From Arion vulgaris (lineage: Eukaryota > Mollusca > Gastropoda > Stylommatophora > Arionidae), in assembly GCA_020796225.1 (NCBI GenBank), contig CM036760.1:1326501-1390500 (forward strand): a stretch of 64,000 nucleotides of DNA, read 5' to 3'. Below, one piece after another: positions 22,891 through 32,798 of this stretch. Both the position numbers and the translations under genes were made by a program. The notes below the pieces were generated by a model. That model was given only the letters and a program-made list of their open reading frames with translations. It searched no databases and was not told the origin of the DNA. Position 1 is the stretch's first letter. Every line of letters starts with the position of its first letter.

Positions 22891-24435
22891 ATGACAAGTG
22901 ATATCCAATGTTAGTGTAAAAATAAAGTGAAGAAACCGTTTTCACAATGTGTGGTTTATAATGAAGAATATGGTGTTGCAACCGCACTTTTTTCTGACCA
23001 ACAGCACACAACGTGTGATGCTGTCAACATCACGTCGGCCACCTTTACTTTCCATTGTTTCTCTAGTAGCCACTTGAGGTTGAGTCGACCTGAGAGCCGT
23101 TGATGTCGGTAAAATACCTACTTCAACTGAGAAATGTGATCCTGGTTACCACGCGTCTACGAAACAAGTGCACTAAACACTCAACTATCAGAACTCTCAT
23201 AATCAAATTATACTAAGTGCTGAAATATTTGTTTGTGTGCCTCTCACAATCAGCATACAACTTTCATAATATCCTATGTCATCCTCAAGCAAAAATATTC
23301 ACACACTCATATCTACCAGTTTAACACCCTTCCCTACAAAATATTGTAGTCAAGTCCATGAATAATCAACTAACTGTGAGCTGGATGTCTCCTTTAAAAC
23401 GGTTGCACAATTTGGAAAGTTCAAGTGAAGACAGAAGACAGGATTGCTCATTTAAGTGCAGTTGAAAGTGCCACTTGTTGGTAAAGCTCGCGTGGAGCTC
23501 GACTGCCAGATCTCTAGCACATCGCGTGGAGCTCGACTGCCGGATCTCTAGCAAATGTTCTAGAATATAGATGTTCAGGTAATGTGCATCATATTCTTCT
23601 CTTATAATCGTTATACAAATTCTCAATGATTCTACAATTACACTAAATAATTTATTCTAAGTAATATTATTACACCGCTCCATGAAGCTATTACTTTTGT
23701 TGGGGTGGAGGGGCTTGTGTGCTCTAATTATACAATGTGCTAGGACGGTGAGAACCTATGTTCCTGGCAGGGTCACCCAGACCGGACAGGTTACTGAGGA
23801 GATACTAGACTAAATATCGTTTCTTGACCATCTAGGTTGCAAGGTTTGGTTTGAGACGAGGTTTGGTTTGAGACGAGGTTTGGTTTGAGACTAACAATTT
23901 CATTCGGTAAAACCTTTATATAACAGAAATAGTAACGAAGATATTACATATTCAAGAGCATGAAGGTCAATCAGAGTCATTGACTCAAATGACTAGAAGT
24001 GGTGAAATCCGAAAAGAAGCTACTTTCACGAGGACGGAAGTTCTGAATGACCAGAGGCTAAACGAAAAACATAGAAGAAGTAAAACGACCTGGAGAACAG
24101 TAGAACAAGAACGCAAAGGAATGAATTATAGCTGGAACATAATGTCGAGGACGATCAAGAATAGAGATGAATAGTGTGCATTTGTTGCTGCCCTAAGTGT
24201 CAGGGGCGTCGCAGGCTAGAGAGAAAGAGAAAGTAATTATCATAACCAACTAACCTTGTCGTCATTTTAACCAACAAATTTCATTTATGAATTGTGTATT
24301 CTCTTTTAATACAAATAGACATATTTTTTTTTTTTTATTATTATCTTAAATTCCACACAATTATCTTAGTTCTCTTTATTCAATGAATTCCCTTCAGTTC
24401 CCCGTCGTCTCTTTCATTTCAGTGTTCCTTTTTAA
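22891..24435. other. Largely unique stretch with two small duplications
   Basis: A 34-bp unit containing CGCGTGGAGCTCGACTGCC is present twice (23489-23556). A 17-bp unit TTGGTTTGAGACGAGGT is present three times (23842-23892). A minus-strand open frame at 23366-23626 and a plus-strand one at 23980-24174 show no recognisable domain, and poly-T lies near 24330. No mobile element identified. Confidence 0.45.
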
Positions 24436-24515
24436 TTCGGTGGCTTTATGAGTTATATTCGGTGGCTTTATGAGTTATATTCGGTGGCTTTATGAGTTAT
24501 ATTCGGTGGCTTTCT
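24436..24515. repeat. 22-bp tandem repeat, ~3.6 copies
   Basis: Unit TTCGGTGGCTTTATGAGTTA + TA. Confidence 0.95.
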
Positions 24516-25054
24516 ACAATTGTGTCATTTATCTTTATATATGTGCATGTTCCGAGCTGCCCTAATCTCTGTGAGTTTAGCATGTTCTCTTTAATTCTGT
24601 GACTTCTTTTATAAATTTGATGGTTTCTCCGTGTTTTTATAAATGTTCTACAATTTCTACTCTTATATGAGCGTAGCTGTTGTATTTAAGTCTATTTCAT
24701 TTTTTATGTAATATAATTTAGAGTATAAACTTCTTTTTTCTAAACTCTCTAAATTACTATGAGTATAACATTAAAACTGCCAAGTAGTAGGAATTCTAAT
24801 TAAAGCAATCTTTTTCCCCTTTTTCCTTTTTGCCCTCTGCTTTTTTTGGCATTTAGACGAAATAATATTCACGCTGAACAAAATCTTTGGCAGCGAAGTC
24901 ACAGAATAAATTGGTATACTTTTTAGACTTTGAAGGATTGGCTTCTATAAACCGCTGGGAGAGCCACTATTTATTTGTTTTAGAACCATTTTAAAGTCAT
25001 TTCATTGACCTACAAAATGCTATATTACTCATAACAATCTGTTAATAATGAAGA
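24516..25054. other. AT-rich unassigned stretch
   Basis: No repeat or gene recognised before the SINE-B left half. Confidence 0.4.
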
Positions 25055-25156
25055 CAACTGCCGCCCGAGCGGTTACCGGGATCCAAATTTGGGGTGTAAA
25101 GAATAGAACCACTGTTATCTGCCACACATGTCGTAAGAGGCGACTAAGGAGGTTTG
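25055..25156 (+). mobile_element. SINE-B, left half (split by a LINE insertion)
   Basis: CGCCCGAGCGGTTACCGGGA resembles an A-box of tRNA-Ser/Leu type (GGCCGAGTGGTTAA). It is followed by AAGAATAGAACCACTGTTA and CATGTCGTAAGAGGCGACTA. The same order occurs uninterrupted at 59988-60105. It ends in ACTAAGGAGGTTTG, which recurs at 25875-25888 beyond the LINE. Confidence 0.75.
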
Positions 25157-25874
25157 TGGAGGCAGAGGTTCAGGCATTAATTTCTGAGAACGCATCTGAG
25201 CATGATGTAATCATTTATACGGATGGTTCGGTGATTCGACATGTGCGGAGCTCGTGGGCTTTCACTGCTCAGGTCGGAGGTGATGTTGTGAAGGAAGACA
25301 GTGGTGGTTTTGCCGTGACTACAAGCAGTCTCACTATGGAAATCATGGCGGTTACCAAAGCGATGATTTGGCTAGAATCACAGACTTTTATCCATGCATG
25401 TTTTCTCAGTGACTCAATGAGTATGCTCAGGAAGATTGAAACAGGATGGGCTAGGAGACATTGGATAGAATCGCTGGGGAGGTCTAAGCTGACAAAGATC
25501 AGTTTTATTTTTGTACCAGGGCATGCAGGTGTAAGGGGAATGAACGTGCGGATAGGCTTGCAGGTATGGCTGCTGTCCAAAGCGGACGAGCAATGGACCA
25601 GGCTGATATTATAAATTCCTTAAGGAGAGAGGGCGTGTACATGATTCACGTAATAGCGGTGCATCCACAACACTAACCAGACTGCAAGAACTCAAAGTTA
25701 AGTGTGGTGTAGCTCGACAAGAACGCTATGCTGGCAGACAAAGAAGAATTGTAAACCAACAAAGAACCGGTGTCGTTAGTCGCCACACGCTGATGGACAT
25801 ACTGAGGAGAGATCGGAGCACTTATGGACTAATTTGTTCGACGTGCAGTGATGGTGATCCGACGACTAAACTAA
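25157..25874 (+). pseudogene. RNase H LINE, 5'-truncated insertion with 14-bp target duplication
   Basis: Encodes an RNase HI-like domain: VIIYTDGSV (first catalytic Asp), TTSSLTMEI (Glu), FLSDSMSMLRKIE (Asp) and FIFVPGHAGVRG (His). The next motif, NERADRLAG (last Asp), is one frame off because a base is missing after GVRGG. A further shift leads to RRIVNQQRTGVVSRH, DILRRDRSTYG and a Cys-rich ICSTCSDGDP terminus. The tail is (CTAAA)n. Non-LTR elements with RNase H belong to the I-like group. ACTAAGGAGGTTTG on both sides is the target duplication and shows insertion into SINE-B. The open frame that appears to start at 25048 is chimeric: its first 36 codons are SINE-B. Related copies: 29428-30140, 47885-48222, 62136-62345. 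Confidence 0.88.
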
Positions 25875-25888
25875 ACTAAGGAGGTTTG

Positions 25889-26050
25889 GTTGAAATCGGA
25901 TGCACGTGTCCTAAACGTCTATGCGTGTAGGGGCCTACCAAACCAATGTACAACGTATACACGTTCTTGGCAAAGATCAAACATATCACAAAGAGTGATT
26001 AAAATTGGTCGTAAAGAACGGATGTAAAGAAGAAGAGAAGAAAACTGCAG
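25889..26050 (+). mobile_element. SINE-B, right half
   Basis: Resumes SINE-B exactly after the duplicated target: GTTGAAATCGGATGCACGTG, CTATGCGTGTAGGGGCC, AATGTACAACGTATACACG, GGTCGTAAAGAACGG, then an (AAG)n-like tail (AAGAAGAAGAGAAGAAA). The tail agrees with 53250-53332. Confidence 0.75.
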
Positions 26051-26217
26051 ATGAGTTTGTACAAACACCTGCAATGAGAAAATATGACCTAATTTATTTC
26101 AGCCACAACACCTGTTTTTTGTTTCTCAATTCAATAGCTTATCAGTTTATACATAGACAATAAGTAGAAACAAAAACATCCTACAAGACCTGCATATCAA
26201 AGAACATTGGCTCAAAA

Positions 26218-26283
26218 ATGATCAGAGAAATCACCTTCATTTTTGTCCCTGGGCACGCAGGAGTTAGGGGTAATGAACAGTAG
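26218..26283 (+). pseudogene. RNase H LINE, 60-bp fragment
   Basis: Encodes IREITFIFVPGHAGVRGNE then a stop. The DNA is almost identical to 29755-29815. It is cut off by the adjoining 23-bp array at the last RNase H motif. The 168 bp to its left (26051-26217) are unassigned. Confidence 0.8.
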
Positions 26284-26420
26284 TTTACGTGACCCCACAG
26301 CTGTAGTTTGCGTGCCACCACAGCTGTAGTGTACGTGCCATCACAGCTGTAGTGTACGTGCCATCACAGCTGTAGTGTACGTGCCATCACAGCTGTAGTT
26401 TACATGTTCTGACACCTGTA
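26281..26420. repeat. 23-bp tandem repeat, ~6 copies
   Basis: Unit TAGTGTACGTGCCATCACAG + CTG. The first two and last units are more diverged. Confidence 0.95.
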
Positions 26421-26435
26421 GTCTCTGTAATTTTG

Positions 26436-26852
26436 TCGAATCACTTGTTATCGAATCACTTGTTATCGAATCACTTGTTATCGAATCACTTGTTATCGAA
26501 TCACTTGTTATCGAATCACTTGTTATCGAATCACTTGTTATCGAATCACTTGTTATCGAATCACTTGTTATCGAATCACTTGTTATCGAATCACTTGTTA
26601 TCGAATCACTTGTTATCGAATCACTTGTTATCGAATCACTTGTTATCGAATCACTTGTTATCGAATCACTTGTTATCGAATCACTTGTTATCGAATCACT
26701 TGTTATCGAATCACTTGTTATCGAATCACTTGTTATCGAACACTGTTATCGAATCACTTGTTATCGAATCACTTGTTATCGAATCACTTGTTATCGAATC
26801 ACTTGTTATCGAATCACTTGTTATCGAATCACTTGTTATCGAATCACTTTGT
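26436..26852. repeat. Minisatellite, 15-bp unit, ~28 copies
   Basis: Unit TCGAATCACTTGTTA, almost perfectly homogeneous, with one unit carrying deletions near 26740. The 15-bp period gives a five-residue periodic open frame with no coding merit. Confidence 0.97.
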
Positions 26853-27010
26853 TTATCGAATATTTTATAAAGTTTCGAAACTTTTTTAATTTTTATAAAG
26901 TTTCAAACGTTAATTTTTGTATATTTTCCCATTGTGTAACTGTGAATCCATAGTTAGTTTTCTTATTATAAGGGACCCAGAATCCACAAGGAAAAAACTT
27001 CCACCACATT

Positions 27011-27430
27011 ATCAATCTAATGTACTAGTTACATGACCTGCACTATCTAATGTACTAGTTACATGACCTCCACTATCTAATTTACTAGTTACATGACCCC
27101 CGACTATCGAATGTACTAGTTACATGACCTCCACTATCTAATGTACTAGTTACATGGCCTCCACTATCTAATGTACTAGTTACATGACCTCCACTATCTA
27201 ATGTACTAGTTACATGACCTCCACTATCTAATGTACTAGTTACATGACCTCCACTATCTAATGTACTAGTTACATGACCTCCACTATCTAATGTACTAGT
27301 TACATGACCTCCACTATCTAATGTACTAGTTACATGACCTCCACTATAAAATGTACTAGTTACATGGCCTCCACTATCTAATGTACTAGTTACATCACCT
27401 CCACTATCTAATTTACTAGTTACATGACTT
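27011..27430. repeat. Minisatellite, 30-bp unit, ~14 copies
   Basis: Unit TATCTAATGTACTAGTTACA + TGACCTCCAC. Confidence 0.96.
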
Positions 27431-27920
27431 CCACTACCATCTGTCAGAAATCATCTTTCCTGAGATTTTCTATTCCTGTAAACTATTCTTGGCACACAGT
27501 TGAGAAATTTACTTCATTTAGAGATTGGTTTCAGATAAGTGTTTTTCCCTCTCACATGCTGCAAATAAACACTTATTTTCATGGATCACAAACAGGAACG
27601 AGCTGGCCTAAAGATGGCGCCCAGCGTCCACGTCAAACTGTGGCATGTACTCAGGATAGTTTATCGAATTCGATGCCCGATTACGTTTTGCTATTTCCCG
27701 GATGTGCTTCGATCTGCCTTGCGCGCTCGCGATAAACTTGTGCTCTCGGATTCCATTTTGATATCGGACAACACGGACACGTGGAAGGCGAGAAACTGAC
27801 AGATTTGGATCTGTGCTATTGTAAAGATGAAACACGTTGCTCTTATCTTCCATATCCATCACCCCATCCCTATTTCCTTATATCTATTTATCTATTCTCT
27901 TTCTATCCCACTCTCTTGTT
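27431..27920. other. Unassigned, relatively CpG-rich stretch
   Basis: Open frames overlap on both strands (27424-27862) without a recognisable domain. AAGATGGCGCCC at 27612 and several CG dinucleotides (27660-27790) set it apart from the AT-rich surroundings. It could be a decayed promoter or mobile-element 5' end, but there is no positive evidence. Confidence 0.3.
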
Positions 27921-27921
27921 T

Positions 27922-27923
<2 letters not shown>

Positions 27924-27959
<36 letters not shown>
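27924..27959. repeat. (TA)n microsatellite
   Basis: About 35 bp of alternating T and A, followed by a short GT run. Confidence 0.98.
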
Positions 27960-27962
<3 letters not shown>

Positions 27963-27978
27963 GTGTGTGCATGTATGT

Positions 27979-28355
27979 TTATCTGACTATGTTAACATCT
28001 CACATACATACAACTGCAGATCTGACTATGTTAACATCTCACATACATACGACTGCAGATCTCACTAACTAAACATCTCACATACATACAAATGCAGATC
28101 TGACTAACTTAACATCTCAGATACATACGACTGCAGATGTCACTAACTTAACATCTCACATACATACGACTGTAGATCTGACTAACTTAACATCTGACAT
28201 ACATACGACTGCAGATCTGACATACATATGACTGCAGATCTGACATACATACGACTGCAGATCTGACATACATACGACTGCAGATCTGACATACATGCGA
28301 CTGCAGATCTGACATACATACGACTGCAGATCTGACATACATACGACTGCAGAAT
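27979..28355. repeat. Tandem repeat changing from a 39-bp to a 23-bp unit
   Basis: The first five units are 39 bp (CATCTCACATACATACAACT + GCAGATCTGACTATGTTAA). From about 28190 the unit is the internal 23-bp piece ATCTGACATACATACGACTG + CAG, about seven copies. The shared words ACATACATA, CTGCAGATGTC and CATCTCA echo the array at 5.1-8.8 kb. Confidence 0.93.
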
Positions 28356-28458
28356 TGCATATAGAAATATCAACAAGGTAAGAACACACAAAAAGTGGGA
28401 GGTTGATTTTGGAAGAATTTTTGTGGGGATATGTCCTAAATTTCAAAGTTTGTCAATT

Positions 28459-28518
28459 TAAGGCCGTTAGGTCTAAGGCCGTTAGGTTTAAGGCCGTTAG
28501 GTCTAAGGCCGTTAGGTA
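28459..28518. repeat. 15-bp tandem repeat, 4 copies
   Basis: Unit TAAGGCCGTTAGGTC. Confidence 0.96.
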
Positions 28519-28548
28519 TGTCTTGTCTGGTTCTATAGGTTGTCTGCC

Positions 28549-28687
28549 GTGTAAGAAGTGAATTTCTTCACTTCTGTTTTAACCTTTGCTTGATAACGGC
28601 CTTTTGGTCGAAACGTTGCTTTGTATTGTTTTATATTTGGTAAAACTACAATATTTTGTTTTTACGTGTTTCGCCATTAATATATAG
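28549..28687 (+). mobile_element. Penelope-like 3' region with hammerhead-like motif (copy 1, left part)
   Basis: Holds GCTTGATAACGGCC, a TTTT loop, then GGTCGAAACGTTG (28588-28618). This is a TGA-core/stem/GAAA arrangement with a five-pair stem (CGGCC/GGTCG, one G-U). It is followed by GTAAAACTACAATATTTTG and GTGTTTCGCCATTAA. Copy 2 at 33400-33522 has the same order. A perfect 9-bp hairpin with a TTTC loop lies just upstream (28554-28575). Penelope-like elements are known to carry hammerhead ribozyme motifs in their terminal repeats. The core here is degenerate, so the family call is an inference. Confidence 0.5.
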
Positions 28688-29298
28688 TTCATAGTTCATA
28701 GTTCATAAGTACGGTTCCAACTTCACTGCAACGGGTCACCCCATAATTGCTCCGTTCCTGTGCCAATGAAAATCACACGAAATGCTAACAACTGTGAAAT
28801 GTTTCCTGCGTGAACTAGTTCCAGAATGAAACAGCCGTGTACCGCCACAATAAGAAACCTGCACCGCATAAAATGCATATGGCCGTCACTAATGTAGCAA
28901 CACAAAACTGTTCATCACTTGAATTGCAATTCTTGTCGAAGGAACATCAATCATGACAAAATCCAGCTTTCTGCACTCGCAATATAACTGCGTACGGCAG
29001 ATTGAGCTTGTTCGTCATAACCGCTGTCCGTCATTTTCTGAATACACACAACAAACGCACGGTTGACACAACAAAAGGCATTCCATATAACACTCATAGC
29101 TCACAGCGTTGCTCAAGCACTAACTCAGTAGCTCGGCAAACGAAACCGGAAAATACCTGACCAAAACATGGCGAAAATGCGCTAGCAAAGTTGTGTTCAG
29201 AATCAAACAGTTCAGATTCTGAATAGTCCTCCCGCATTCCGCCATTGCTGACCAGGTTTTTTCTATAATATATAGTTTTATATAGTAATAATATATGG
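28688..29298. mobile_element. Unknown 611-bp insertion with 11-bp target duplication
   Basis: TTAATATATAG occurs at 28677-28687 and again at 29299-29309. Joining the flanks restores the uninterrupted order seen in copy 2 (CGCCATT...ATAGTTTTACT.CAGTC). The inserted DNA starts with a tripled TTCATAG, ends in AT-rich simple sequence, and has no recognised inverted repeats or protein domain. Minus-strand open frames (28723-28905, 29094-29324) are unremarkable. Class unknown; a SINE-like or retrocopied sequence is possible. Confidence 0.55.
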
Positions 29299-29340
29299 TT
29301 AATATATAGTTTTACTACAGTCATTCCTTATATCCAGAAT
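29299..29340 (+). mobile_element. Penelope-like 3' region (copy 1, right part)
   Basis: ATAGTTTTACTACAGTCATT + CCTTATATCCAGAAT is a single copy of the segment that is repeated about 82 times as the 40-bp unit at 33523-36797. Confidence 0.6.
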
Positions 29341-29427
29341 ATATTTCAATATTGTACCAGCTGTCATTCACTGTTATTACATCTATTGAGAAAAACTGCG
29401 AACAAAATAATCTATCACTAATTAACG

Positions 29428-30140
29428 TGGAGGTGGAGGCTCTCTTGAATGACATCATCAATGATACAGATGTGATTATTTACACCGATGGTTCAGTCAT
29501 TCGCTAACAACACTGTGCGTGGGCTTTTTCAGCACGCTCAGGAGGAAAAATAATAAGAGAGGCCAGTGGGGCCTACGCAACAACCACAAGTAGCTTGACA
29601 ATGGAGGTTCGGGCGGTTACGTAGGCGGTGAAATGGTTGGCATCTCACAACTACTCTCGTGTTTTCATATTCAGTGACTCCATGAGCATGATTCGTAAAG
29701 TCGAATCAGGAATGGTGAGACACAACTGGGTGGAGGTACTGGTACAGACAGTGATCAGAGAAATCACTTTCATTTTTGTCCCTGGGCACGCAGGAGTTAG
29801 GGGTAATGAACGAGCTGATAGATTGGCTGGCTTGACTACAATATCAGAGGGAGCTGCCATGGATCTAAGTGACATTCTTCACGCATTGAGAGTCTTTCCG
29901 AACAGAGGAGTTTCAGGGCTGTGTATCCCACTAGCTGACCAGATTGAAATAGATGGGTGTCAATATTGGTGTAGCCCAAAAGAACGACATACTAAATATG
30001 CAAAGAGATTGATTAACCAACATCGAACTGGTGTGTTGGGTCGCTGGACACATCTGGATTTGCTGAGGCGAAGATCGGAGCACCTATGGACATGTCCGGA
30101 GTGCTATGATGATAGTCCTCATATAACTGATAACTGATAA
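29428..30140 (+). pseudogene. RNase H LINE fragment
   Basis: RNase H motifs in one frame: VIIYTDGSVIR then a TAA stop (29505-29507), TTSSLTMEV, a TAG stop (29622-29624), FIFSDSMSMIRKVE, ITFIFVPGHAGVRG and NERADRLAG. All four acidic catalytic positions and the His are readable. After RNase H comes a linker, then RLINQHRTGVLGRWTHLDLL, RRRSEHLWTCPECYDD and a stop. The CPEC ending is a Cys pair as in related copies. It lacks reverse transcriptase and endonuclease, so it is 5'-truncated. The 3' tail (ACTGATA repeats) differs from the (CTAAA)n tail of the 25 and 62 kb copies, suggesting a subfamily. The readable minus-strand frame is a shadow. Confidence 0.88.
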
Positions 30141-30340
30141 CCAGCTGTCACTAAATTTCATCAGTATAGTTTCTATTTAGTTTAGTTGTACTATAGTATA
30201 GTTACAGTATAGTTTAGCTACACTGTAATATAGTAGCAGTAAAGCATGGCTATCCTATAGTATAGTTACAGTATCATGATGAGACATCATTAATTTAGTG
30301 CGACAGAAATGTGTAATGTAAATATTCAGTGCAACAAAAA

Positions 30341-30434
30341 GATGGGGTTAATATTAGAGAAATGATGACAGCGCGGGTATTGGAACATATACTGAACAAG
30401 ATGGGGTTAATATTAGAGAAATAATGACAGCACA
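30341..30434. repeat. 59-bp tandem repeat, left part
   Basis: Unit GATGGGGTTAATATTAGAGA + AATGATGACAGC..., about 1.6 copies. The array is broken by an RT fragment and resumes at 30835. Confidence 0.88.
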
Positions 30435-30439
30435 TTGAG

Positions 30440-30832
30440 CAAAGCGCAATCACAAAAAAATAACTACATGTGAAATGCGTTGCCTGCGAAAAGTTACCAA
30501 CAACACAAGAAAAGACAGAATCACCAACATCAGCATAAGAAAGAAAGTTGGCACAAAACCGTGCTTGAATTATATAGATAAACAAAGAATGAAGTGGTTT
30601 GGCCACTTAATAAGAATGCATCCAAACTCCAAAGTATACAGAGTCTTCTACAACAGAACATCGGGAAAGAAAGCAAGAGGAAGACCACGGACAAGATGGT
30701 TAGATGGCGTAGCAGAATCCTGTGAAAGAGCAAAGATAACAATCACACAAACCACCAGAATAGCGAAAGACAAAAACAGAAAACCACGACACTGGGCAAC
30801 AACCCGGTAGCAGTGTGACAACAAAAGAAAGA
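30440..30832 (+). pseudogene. LINE RT C-terminus, family X, inserted in a 59-bp array
   Basis: Encodes MRCLRKVTNNTRKDRI, KQRMKWFGHLIRM, GKKARGRPRTRWLDGVAE and KPRHWATTR with no internal stop: the typical LINE RT C-terminus (x-WFGH-x-RM, then GRPRxRWxD). The 3' end reads ACTGGGCAACAACCCGGTAG + CAGTGTGACAACA and finishes in (AAAG)n. The same 3' end appears, inverted, at 63886-64000. It is flanked on both sides by the same 59-bp repeat with similar ATGACAGCAC/ATAACAGCAC borders. Minus-strand open frames in the region are shadows. Confidence 0.8.
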
Positions 30833-30834
30833 AA

Positions 30835-30928
30835 GATAACAGCACGGGTATTGAAACATATACTGAACAAGATGGGGTTAATATTAGAGAAATGATAACA
30901 GCACGGGTATTGGAACATATACTGAACA
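30835..30928. repeat. 59-bp tandem repeat, right part
   Basis: GATAACAGCACGGGTATTG, ACATATACTGAACAAGATGG and GGTTAATATTAGAGA continue the array of 30341-30434. Confidence 0.88.
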
Positions 30929-31095
30929 AAATGATGATTGTAAAAGTAAATATAACAGTAATAAAAGATGACACCGAAGAGGCAGCTTGACAGCAAGTGA
31001 TTACAAAGACAAGGTGCAGTAACAAATAAACTACAATCAAAAGAAATCAAGTTCCTAACTAAACTAAGATTATTCAATTGAAATGTCAAATTAGT

Positions 31096-31338
31096 ACTTA
31101 CTTATGGCTCTGAGACAGGTATAACAACACCCATCACTTACTTATGGCTCTGAGACAGGTATAACAACACCCATCACTTACTTATGGCTCTGAGACAGGT
31201 ATAACAACACCCATCACTTACTTATGGCTCTGAGACAGGTATAACAACACCCATCACTTACTTATGCTCTGAGACATGTATAACAACACCCGTCACTTAC
31301 TTATGGCTCTGAGACAGGTATAACAACACCCATCACTT
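31096..31338. repeat. 40-bp tandem repeat, 6 copies
   Basis: Unit ACTTACTTATGGCTCTGAGA + CAGGTATAACAACACCCATC, nearly identical copies. Confidence 0.97.
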
Positions 31339-32249
31339 AAAAGATTATGTCTGTTATTAATGGGAATTTGTTGAGAATAAATGACTGAAATGTAAGGACA
31401 AGATTACTAATGGTGACCTCATAAAAGAAACAAAACAAACATCAGTAAAATGGTAGCTATAGATCGGTTGTTGACTTCTGATGGGACATACATTAAGAAG
31501 ATTAAATGATACTATCAACTGGCGGTCTTTGTTTTTGAACACACAAGCAAAGAGAAATAGATACGGTTATGGAATCGGAAACGGTGGACCCAGAAACTTT
31601 TTTTCAAACAGCAATTTTAACAGAACCAGTCAATATGTTGTATTGTTACTTATTTATGCTTTACTTTCAGGTAGCACTTCGGGACCATCAGCCATTAACA
31701 GAGTTTTGTCAATACGGAACCACCAACCAGCCTGTATGTGAGTGGCATGACTCCGTACATACAGATTTTGACGTGATTAATGGAACCAGTATCTCTGCTT
31801 AAGTGCCAGTAAATGATATTGGACTTTGATCAATAGACTCGAGTAGGCGCAACCACTCTGAGATATTGTCCGTCTGTTGTACAAACCATTCTCGTACCCT
31901 TTCGAAGCTGCATTTACACTATGGCCTAATCTCAATGGTAGTCCCCCTTTGATTCCTATCCGCATTGCTAGACTACAGCTCAGCAATCTGTTTCCAGGGC
32001 CACCACGTGGAGGTGGAGTATGTCATTGGTAAGGACCAGTTCACTGACCCTGGAACTGCTTTGCCTACTTATTTCAGTGTGTCTATGAATCATATTGTCC
32101 TGTCAGTTTGTATCACACACGAAATGCTGCATTTGATTATTCTTGATAGAATTGGTATTCTTGTAAAGTTAAGGCTATAAGATGTGGTAATACGCATATA
32201 AGCTTTGTCGTCTTGTGTGATAACATTACTTCAAATAGAGAAAGCCTTT
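31339..32249. other. Mixed stretch; possible RT scrap at 31481-31557
   Basis: The plus strand at 31481 reads GHTLRRLNDTI and QAKRN, resembling the GHTLR segment of RTE-like C-termini. The open frames that follow (31569-31802, 31965-32180 and minus 31777-31986) contain no domain I recognise. I see no splice or promoter evidence for a gene. Confidence 0.35.
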
Positions 32250-32500
32250 GCGTTGCCGGGGCTGATAAGAGAAGCAAAGCATAGTAACTCTGTGACCTAC
32301 AAAGCATGTCGTAAGAGGCGACTGATGTAGTGGCTAGGGGAAGCTACCCTTGTAAATAAAAAGCATTACAGAAATCGGATGCGCTCGTCTACTTGTAGTC
32401 GCATAACTGGCACAACGTACAATTGCTCTTAGACTGAGATCACATACAAATCACACAAGAGTGGTTAGCAAGTGGTTGATGTGGAGTGTTCGAAGACGAT
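32250..32500 (+). mobile_element. SINE-B copy, plus strand
   Basis: AAGCATGTCGTAAGAGGCGA, GAAATCGGATGCGCTCG, CTACTTGTAGTCGCATAAC, CACAACGTACAATTGCTC and GATCACATACAAATCACAC match the other copies in order. Confidence 0.78.
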
Positions 32501-32798
32501 ATAGAGACAGGAGCCTAAGCATGCGTCTTATCTTTATATCTGAACTACCTCTAGTGCAAACCGAGTACATTATGAATACGTTCACTGTGAACACGTTCCA
32601 TGCGGTCACATTATGATCTCTATATCTTGAAGATGTCCAGTCCATAATCAACTACATACATAACTAACTGATAGAACTTGATAAGCACTTATTATTGGAG
32701 ATGTATTACTTCTAAAACGTAACTTGTGCGCAAGACCTTGCTTGTGGTCACAATCTGCCAGTGGATGAAGTAGTTGTCGGTCGATTTTATTAAGGAAA

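Noticed and set aside
25048..25156. N-terminal start of an RNase H protein at 25048
   Set aside because: This part is SINE-B and the LINE begins after the duplicated target at 25156. The apparent start is a chimera.
27581..27862. CpG-richer segment as a host promoter or first exon
   Set aside because: Open frames lack domains, no splice or TATA context is convincing, and the AAGATGGCGCCC word alone is too weak.
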